Source: Archegozetes longisetosus
Taxonomy: Eukaryota > Arthropoda > Arachnida > Sarcoptiformes > Trhypochthoniidae
Reading direction: 5' to 3'
DNA: 64,000 nucleotides
NCBI GenBank assembly: GCA_018873245.2
Contig: JAEMBT020000005.1
Location: 4,016,001 to 4,080,000, forward strand
The notes beneath the pieces are model-generated. The model searched no databases and was not told the DNA's origin. It saw only the letters and a list, made by a program, of their open reading frames with translations. A program made the translations under genes and the position numbers. Below are positions 57,201 to 64,000 of this stretch, one piece after another. Position 1 is the stretch's first letter; each line of letters opens with the position of its first letter.

Positions 57201-60200
57201 AAGCGTGCGACAGTTTGAAGACCATTAATTCTGTTTTAGAAGAAAAATTAAACGAACATAAACTGTCAACTGAAGATATTCAAGTTAAGGCTGATTCGAT
57301 TCTCTCTGAGAAGGAAAGTCTTATTAATAGTTTGAGAAATGAGTTAGTTGAATATAAAAATAGATATGCAAAAGTTGAGCAAGAAAGACTTAGTTTGGAA
57401 AATGATCACAAAAATATTACGCAACAGCATTTAGATCGCATTAATGAGCTTACAAATTCTTTAATTGATGCAAACTCCAGAGCAGAGAAGGCATCACTTA
57501 ATGAACAGAGAGCTATTGAAGACAGAAATTGTCAGTTAGCGATTGCAGCCGAGGCTCAGGCCAACTATGAAAGAGAACTACAACTACACTCGAATGACGC
57601 CCAAGTGATTAATTCAATGAGAAAACAGCTGGAATCTCTTCACAATAAAGTAATTGAAGCAGAATCTGCCGCTAACAAGGCTCAGCAGCAGTTGGCTCAA
57701 AGTCACGAGATGTGGATCAATGAAAGGAAAAATATTGAATTGAATCAAGAAAAGATTAAGGAAAAATGTTCTGATTTGGAAAGAATCAATCAAACATTGA
57801 ACCAGCAGTTAGAGCTGTTAAACGACAGGATAATTGCTCTTCAAAACTCTTCTAATATGCCTTTATTATCGAAAGAGGAAGCTGTTGAAAATACTAATAG
57901 GTTGTTAGAAGTCATTAAATTCCTTAGAAAAGAGAAAGAAATATTACAAACGCAAATATCTGCCATTGAGAGTGAAGACTCTCGTCTCAAAATTGTTATC
58001 GAAAATTTGAAGAAAGAACTCGCTCACACTCAAAATGAGTTGAAAGAAGAAAAGATTCAATCAAAAACACTGATGACTAATGTTTCGCAACACAGCGAAC
58101 TAGTCAAGAAAATTGAAATGATTAATATTTTAACCGAAAGCAATGCTTTGCTTAGAAGTGAAAAAACTAGTCTTGAAGCCAAGTGTCAAGAACTATCTGA
58201 TAAGTTGAGTAAAATAGATAACGAAAATCTGTCCAAAGAGATCGAGCAGTTGACGCTTAAGGTATCAATTGATTTAATCATATTTATCAAATAATCTTGA
58301 TTATAGACTGTCTTTAAAATAGTAGTTTTGCTCTAGTTTGATGTTTTCCATTAAACTCTAATTATATTCGAAATTACGTTAAATTAAATCGCGAAACTCT
58401 GAAAATTGCTATTTTTCTATTCAACATTTAGATTGAGACCAAAACTGCAGAAAATCATGCCCTAAGAGAAGAGTTGAAACATTGGCAAACGAGAACTAAT
58501 AACTTATCCGAACAGTTAAACAAAACAAGTCCTGAAGACTTTAAGAGACTCAATGAAGAACGAAACAAACTTCAACAACAGGTAAGACTCTGATTCTTTC
58601 TTCAATTTAATATCAATTTGTTGAATTGTTGAATTTTAATCAAAATATAGGTCTCAAACTCGGCTCAAGAGTTCAATAAAATAAGTTCAGAACTTGAGAC
58701 TCAGAAGAGCGCGTGCAAAAATTTGGAAACACAAATCCAAAGCGCTAGAAATGAATTAGATTCGAAAAATTCTGAGATCAATAGACTCTCGAGTGAATTA
58801 AATTCGAGTCGTTCTGAAAATACGACCACTCAAAACACAATCGTTCAGCTGAGAAAAGTTGCGCGAAAGTATAAAATGCAATTCGACGAACTCAAAGTAG
58901 AGTTTGATAAAATCAAAGAAAATGAAAACAAATCATCTGTTGCTTCAAGTACTGAAGAGAATAATGATAATAAAAGTGCTGCACAAGAATCACAAATGGC
59001 TGAACTTTTACAAAAGATTGAAGAGTCGAATAGCAAAGTCCAGGAACTGAGTCAACAAATAGAAAAACTAAATAATGACTTGATTCAAATAAATGAAGAG
59101 AAAGAAGCGGCCAAATTACAGGCTAATGAAAAGGAAGAGAAGGCAAAGAAAATCGCACATCAGGCAAAACAAAGAATTGCTGCACTTTCAACTGAAAAAA
59201 TGAATTTATTGAAAGATAAAGAGAAGGTGGAAAAATGTGTTGAAGAGATGAGAGAAAAAATCAAAGTCATGGAACAAAATGCAGAAGAAAGTACACTTCG
59301 ATTAGCATCTATTAAGTCTCAATATGACGCAAAAATGAGTCGACAGGAAAGAGAATTATCAGAAGCTCATAAGCAAATAGAAGATTTTAAGTTAAGATTA
59401 CAATCGAGTCAAGTGTTGCAATCACAACAACAATTACAACAACAAACGTCCGCTGCAATTGGAGTGACTGCTCCAGTCCAATCTTCATCGCAATCATCTT
59501 CAACCCCAGTTAGACATTCCGTTCACCCTCAACAGTCATTATCAGCAAAATCTACTCCAACTGCAAGTATTCGTCCGCTGGCAGTGGCACCTACCCATGT
59601 TCACCGAACTCCTCGGTCATCGACTGTATCCCAATCACGAACAGCAACAGTGGCAACAGTACAGCCCACAACTGAAGAGTCGACTTCGCACCAATCTGTA
59701 CCCCACGCAACAGTGCAACCAACACAAACTGTCACATCTCAGATGGCGTTCGTTCCGCCAACGTCTAGTACTGAGTCGGAAATTATAACAGCTCACAATG
59801 AAGACGATTCGTTTGATGAGTCAAGTAATATAACACAAACTCAAAGGCCTGTTGAACTGAGCAGTGATGTTCCAGAAACGATTGGAGCTCATACTGATAG
59901 CAACAACAGTTCAGCTCCACAAGAGGTTAGAGATGATGTGCCGCCACAACTCAGTGGTCCATATCAGCTGAGACACGAAGAGCCGGAGTGCTCAACCTCA
60001 GCGCAAGTGGACAGAAATAAAGAAAAAGTTACACTTAAGAGATCTCGAAAGCCATCTGAAGAGCTGAATAGACCTTTCAGTCCTAAAAAGGTGCGCACTG
60101 AGTCGGAATGTGAAAGCATTAGGCCTCAAACAGAAGATTCTTCACATCAAGAAATATTAACAAGTGATAAATCATCTGATGGTTCAATACAACAGTCACA

Positions 60201-61835
60201 GCAATCATTTAGGAGTGGAGGTGTTTCAAGAGACATTCAAGAAAATAAACCAGTGATTGGACAGACTGTTGAGGACGATGACGATGACGTTATTATTCTG
60301 GAAAGTGATGAATCAGATGAAGAACAAAAAGCTGAAGATGGAGAACATGGAGATGAAGAAGAAGTCGAGGAAGAAGGAGAAGAAGAAAGTTTTGACGAAG
60401 CAGAGGATGAAGAAAATGTTGAAGAAGGCAGTGAAGGATATGAACAGGAAGATTATAATGAAGAAATGTCTAACGGTTCGCATTATGACGAAGAAAATGA
60501 ACAATCGGATGATAACAATGAACGCGTCGAAGAAGATATTGAAGTAATTGGTGTTTCTGATGATCGTCAACAAGACCAACATGTGATCGGTGAGCAAATG
60601 TCTTCAGCTTGTCATCAATCACTCAACGAACAAATCAGTTCAGAGCGAAGCGGTATGTCTTGAATGAGTAAATTTGTATTTCTTTCCAATATGAATTTGT
60701 ATTTTCTCAAAACTCAGATCCGAACGTGTCGACTACTTTGCCTTCACTTCAAACGACATCAATCGTAACATCAAGTAGTGAATCGGTGCCAATCAGATCG
60801 AATCCGTTCATTCAAGTTCCGACTCCTATCCAACGCCCGTTTGCGTCCGGGCGCCAATCATTTTATTTAAGTCACGCCCAACAAACCTCTAATTACGACG
60901 AAGGCGACGGAATAGTTCCGAGTACTCCGACTCTATTTGTTCCCAGACGTGGAGACAGTTTTGCGGACGCACTCAACTCTCCGCGTGTGCCACAAGGAAG
61001 GTTTGTGTTCAGTTCGTCTATTCCCGAAGCGTCGGCATTGTCTCAATTGGCATCAGAGGGAACTCTAGGTGTCGACGACACCAGAATGGACTTATCTCAG
61101 TTCGACGATAATGGAAGAAGTGTTCCTACCACTCCATTGGCTGTTTCTCCGGCTATCGATAGTGCTGTTCATTCGACTGTTCAAAGTTCTGATATTGATC
61201 AGGATTCTGATCAAAACTATAGTATTGATCCGGCTGTTGTCGGTGAAGCTCCGATTACAACCGAATTTGATAATGAAAACAGCGATTCTAGTCGTATAAA
61301 TGTTGAAACGGATGAAGGACAAAATAGCAGGACATCGATCAAAGACGGTAATGGTGGTGCTGTCAGTGGTGGCGATGTTACTGATGCAAATGAAGGTATT
61401 GAGGAAGAAGCCGGCGAACAAATAGATACAGAAACTGACACTCAAATTGAAGAAGAGGCGAAAGAAGTTTCTGACGTTAAGAGCGATGACAATCAGAATG
61501 TTTACGAACAAGATTCTAATCCAACGGCTTCGACATCAACATCTAATATCCAAAGACATTTACAAACTGCTAGAAGGGGCCGAGCATTTGGTTCGCAAAG
61601 AGTTATACAAAGGCGTCCGATTGTATGGCCGAGCGAACCAAGTGGTGATATGTCGCCCAGCAAACAGTCAACAGCTCCAAATGTATCTCAAATGCAACAA
61701 CAACCACAAAGTTCACATCAAGCCGGACGAAGAATAAGACTTCGGGGTTCGAGTAGCAAGTTCTCGACGCGCGGAGATTTCAGAGGTGGTCGCCCAGGGA
61801 GGGGTTCGCGGGGGAGCTATCATTATAGTAAATAA
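54266..61835 (+). CDS. Tpr: Nucleoprotein TPR / Megator (nuclear pore basket coiled-coil protein)
   Basis: Five exons, 54266-54581, 54681-58261, 58432-58581, 58651-60652 and 60718-61835; 7167 nt, 2388 aa (human TPR 2363, fly Megator 2346). Residues about 25-1610 are almost unbroken heptad coiled coil. Landmarks such as KLERFTNEKLDLSELLDRR, NENMDLAKQIRALI, AEMVEALVQQRDLYK, NQENQNKLINTLQSV and AKKIAHQAKQRIAAL match the family. The last ~780 residues are Ser/Thr/Gln-rich, then acidic. A basic cluster near residue 1812 (KRSRKP...SPKKVR) fits the family's nuclear signal. An acidic stretch with VIILESDESDEE at 1896-1907 looks like a SUMO-interacting motif. The chain ends in an RG-rich tail (RGDFRGGRPGRGSRG). 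TPR forms the nuclear basket and serves mRNA export surveillance and spindle-checkpoint anchoring. AATAAA at 61991. Confidence 0.97.
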
Positions 61836-62961
61836 TTTGTTTATATTTTAAAGCATTTCGTAAGACTTGACATTTGTATCTGACGTCTAATGGCTTTATT
61901 TTGAAAATATGCTATCCAATTAGTGATAAGATTTGCAAACTTTCTTAAACATTGCTGATCAAATTATTTTTGTTGAAGCGTTCAAGGATCAATAAAATTT
62001 TGTTTTTATTACAACAGTCGACAAGTTTCATATGATTTAATGAACTTTTCATTGGTTTAAATGGGTTGAAGTCAAAGTTCTCGATAAATAGGACTTAATT
62101 GATTGCGTGCAGCACTTAATGAGATGTATTTGTATTCATATTAATATGTTTCTGTCACCATTAAGAGGCTGATCAAACTCGAGGCAAAGATATGATTAAT
62201 ATTTGCTAATTAAGTGGATCCACGTGTGATTCACATGAACAAAGAAGTAAAGGTTCTTTAGATGTATAGCTATAGATAGAATTACTTTTCAAGTAATTGA
62301 GGGAATGTCAAGGATATGTTATTTAACTTGTTTATTAAGCCATGTATTGTAAGTCTATTCAGTTATAAAGTCTACTCAGTTATAAAGTCTATTGAGTTAT
62401 ACATTGCAAGTCTCGAGCCTATCGCGAGTCGCAACACCGAGTCAGATGTGGGACAGAGCTGGAAAGTATATAAACAAGGAAATGTTGTCCAAACTTGTTG
62501 CTATGCAATAAGACAGTCCTAGTGGTGAAGACTCTCTTAGACTGACAGCACAGCCTGTGGTATAAACCCTCTTAGACTGACAGCTTATTCTCATATTGAA
62601 CAAAACTTATGAACCGTTTGTTTGTTGCTATGCGGCCTTAACTGACAAAAAGCTTTTTTACAGCCTAGTAAAGACGAGTTTAATGCGGACCACAGGACCT
62701 CTAAGGTTCTAATACGTCAGTCACCAATTTATTTGTGCTTTTTCGAAGATTTTTAAGTGTTTTTCATTGATTTTTAAGTGTTTTTCACTCATTTCCAAGA
62801 CGTTTTGCCGGTAAACAAACTTGAGAAGAGTTGAAATCCAGCTTCTGTTGAGTAGTGGCAAAGTTGTTATTATTTCTACAAAGTTGTTATCATTGCTACA
62901 AAAGTTGTTATCATTTCTACAAATTTCAACAAAAAAGGGTTTGAGTGAGTTTGAAAGGAAA
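61836..62961. other. Intergenic between TPR and the TGF-beta ligand
   Basis: Contains the TPR 3' UTR (AATAAA at 61991-61996) and the 5' flank of the ligand gene. Short direct repeats lie at about 62355-62400 (agttataaagtctactc) and about 62865-62935 (three copies of a 22-23 bp acaaagttgttatcatttct unit) just before the ligand start codon. No gene recognised. Confidence 0.5.
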
Positions 62962-64000
62962 ATGAATGGAAAAAGTGTTTGGTTTTTAGCAGTTCTGCTA
63001 ATATTTAGTCAGTTAAGAAATTGTGAATTTTATATAATTTCAGAGTCAGAAAAAACTGGCGATGTTTTACTTAACAGTTTTTTAGAGAGTAAACAACTTG
63101 ATAACAATGCTTTGAATACTGAAAGTACTTATGATAGTGCGAAAGTTAGTGAAAGTAGAACTTCAATTGGAAACCAAACGCTACTTAAGCCAAGTCAACT
63201 TTCACCTAAAAAACTCAACCAAAAGCAGAAGCCCTGCTATTCCTGCAATTCAGACAAGATTCCAATAAGTCTAGCCGAAGAGCAACACAGGCAGAGATTG
63301 GAATATATTAAACAACAAATTCTTTTGAAGCTTGGAATGAATAAAGCCCCTAAACTGGACAACAAGAAGATCGACAGTTCAGCATGTAATACATAACAAT
63401 TAGATTCATAACAATTATATATATAAGAACTATATGCATAACAATTAAATTCATATGAATTAGATTCATATGAATTGTATGCATAAGAATTAGTTTCACT
63501 ATAATTATATGCATAAGAATTTGATGCATAAGAACTATATGCACAAGAGTTAAAGAATTTTAATGAGAAATTATTTGTTTGACAGATATACAGCTATTAG
63601 AAGCGTCTTCATTAGCAATACTGCCAAAAGCTGAAAGTGAAGTGATTGTAAAGCCAGTACCTGAGGGGTCAGATAAGCTTTTTATTTTTCCTACAAGCAA
63701 AAAATTCAATGCTCCCGCGTTCAATCTGTCAGTGGCTCAAAAATCTTTTGGTATCAATTATATTAAGAAGATTACTTTATTTGTCAAACAACGCTCTTAT
63801 TATTCATATTTCGACCAAAACAGTGTTGACCAAGAGATTACTCTTGTTTCTGCTACAGCTCCCAATGAAGACTTGACTCCTTATGAAGATATAACTAATA
63901 TGAGAGTTCTTGGACAAGTAAATCCCCAAACACTGAACTCAATCGATAAACAATCGTTTCATAATTGGCTCCAATACGACGTAACCAAACTACTTAAGCC
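62962..64000 (+). CDS. TGF-beta-superfamily ligand precursor (activin/TGF-beta branch), partial
   Basis: Exon 1 62962-63385 and exon 2 from 63586 to the window edge, joined phase 1 (T|GTAATA...GACAG|AT). The ATG at 62962 opens a signal peptide (MNGKSVWFLAVLLIFSQ). The prodomain shows PCYSCNSDKIP followed by RQRLEYIKQQILLKLGMNKAP, the Cys pair and amphipathic helix typical of activin, myostatin and TGF-beta prodomains, then FNLSVAQKS and, at the edge, FHNWLQYDVTKLLKP, the latency-domain block. The furin site and the cysteine-knot ligand lie beyond the window, so the subtype (activin-beta, dawdle, myoglianin or maverick type) cannot be decided. A 30-residue Ser/Asn-rich spacer sits between signal peptide and helix. 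Confidence 0.8.
63395..63560. repeat. Short-unit repeat inside the ligand intron
   Basis: The 200-nt intron is mostly tandem 9-20 bp units of type catAAgaattagattcat / gcataagaactatat, AT-rich and variable. It leaves both splice sites intact. Confidence 0.75.

Noticed and set aside
60257-60547. Forward Met/Lys-rich and reverse Phe-rich frames in the TPR acidic region
   Set aside because: Out-of-frame shadows of the GAA/GAT-rich acidic coding sequence.
1-64000. tRNA genes, rRNA, CRISPR arrays or bacterial contamination
   Set aside because: No B-box-like GGTTCGANTCC with a paired A box was found, no regular direct-repeat/spacer array, and spliced metazoan genes run throughout.

Overview
This is a AT-rich eukaryotic nuclear window, most likely from an arthropod and plausibly an acariform mite. 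The evidence is multi-exon genes with GT-AG introns that are mostly about 55-75 nt, a divergent ionotropic-receptor gene, a Roquin, an NRARP-like gene, metazoan TBP/TPR/Arp8/POLR3F orthologs and many decayed cut-and-paste DNA transposons. The species assignment is inference. I rebuilt exon chains by hand; in every gene called complete, the exon lengths sum to a multiple of three and splice phases agree.

Layout. 1.7-4.4 kb (-): Roquin/RC3H, 8 exons, without the family's CCCH zinc finger. 4.5-10.8 kb: a long non-coding interval with clustered CACGTG E-boxes and Su(H)/CSL sites. 10.8-12.3 kb (+): NRARP-like two-ankyrin protein, 2 exons. 14.5-16.9 kb (+): Arp8, 4 exons. 17.2-18.1 kb: non-autonomous inverted-repeat element. 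20.0-21.7 kb (+): ionotropic glutamate-receptor-like gene whose first splice junction does not stay in frame. 21.8-32.0 kb: transposon graveyard. It holds a Merlin-type element with ~365 bp inverted repeats, a Tc1-like element split by a 1.23 kb foldback element with a perfect 8-bp target duplication, a hAT-like MITE, a mariner-family transposase relic, and a 2.9 kb element carrying a DUF7869-like protein and itself split by a 484 bp MITE. 33.0-33.7 kb (-): intronless relic of the formate-THF ligase domain of C1-THF synthase. 34.5-37.2 kb (+): single-exon extended-synaptotagmin-like gene. 37.7-38.8 kb (-): membrane protein with seven 10-residue repeats. 39.4-47.6 kb (-): inositol-trisphosphate 3-kinase, 9 exons, with a long N-terminal region containing a perfect 21-bp coding minisatellite. 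51.2-52.3 kb (+): POLR3F. 52.7-53.7 kb (-): TBP. 54.3-61.8 kb (+): nucleoprotein TPR/Megator. 63.0 kb to the window end (+): TGF-beta-superfamily ligand prodomain, cut off by the window edge.

How the genes relate. POLR3F and TBP are tail to tail, and TBP and TPR are head to head across 542 bp, so a compact housekeeping block sits at 51-62 kb. TBP (in TFIIIB) and the POLR3F product (the Pol III subunit that contacts TFIIIB) act in the same initiation step. The NRARP-like gene is the best candidate for an interesting regulatory unit: its product family is a Notch-pathway feedback regulator, and its upstream DNA carries four perfect Su(H)-type sites in 2.1 kb with interspersed CACGTG boxes. No tRNA, rRNA, CRISPR or prokaryotic feature was recognised.
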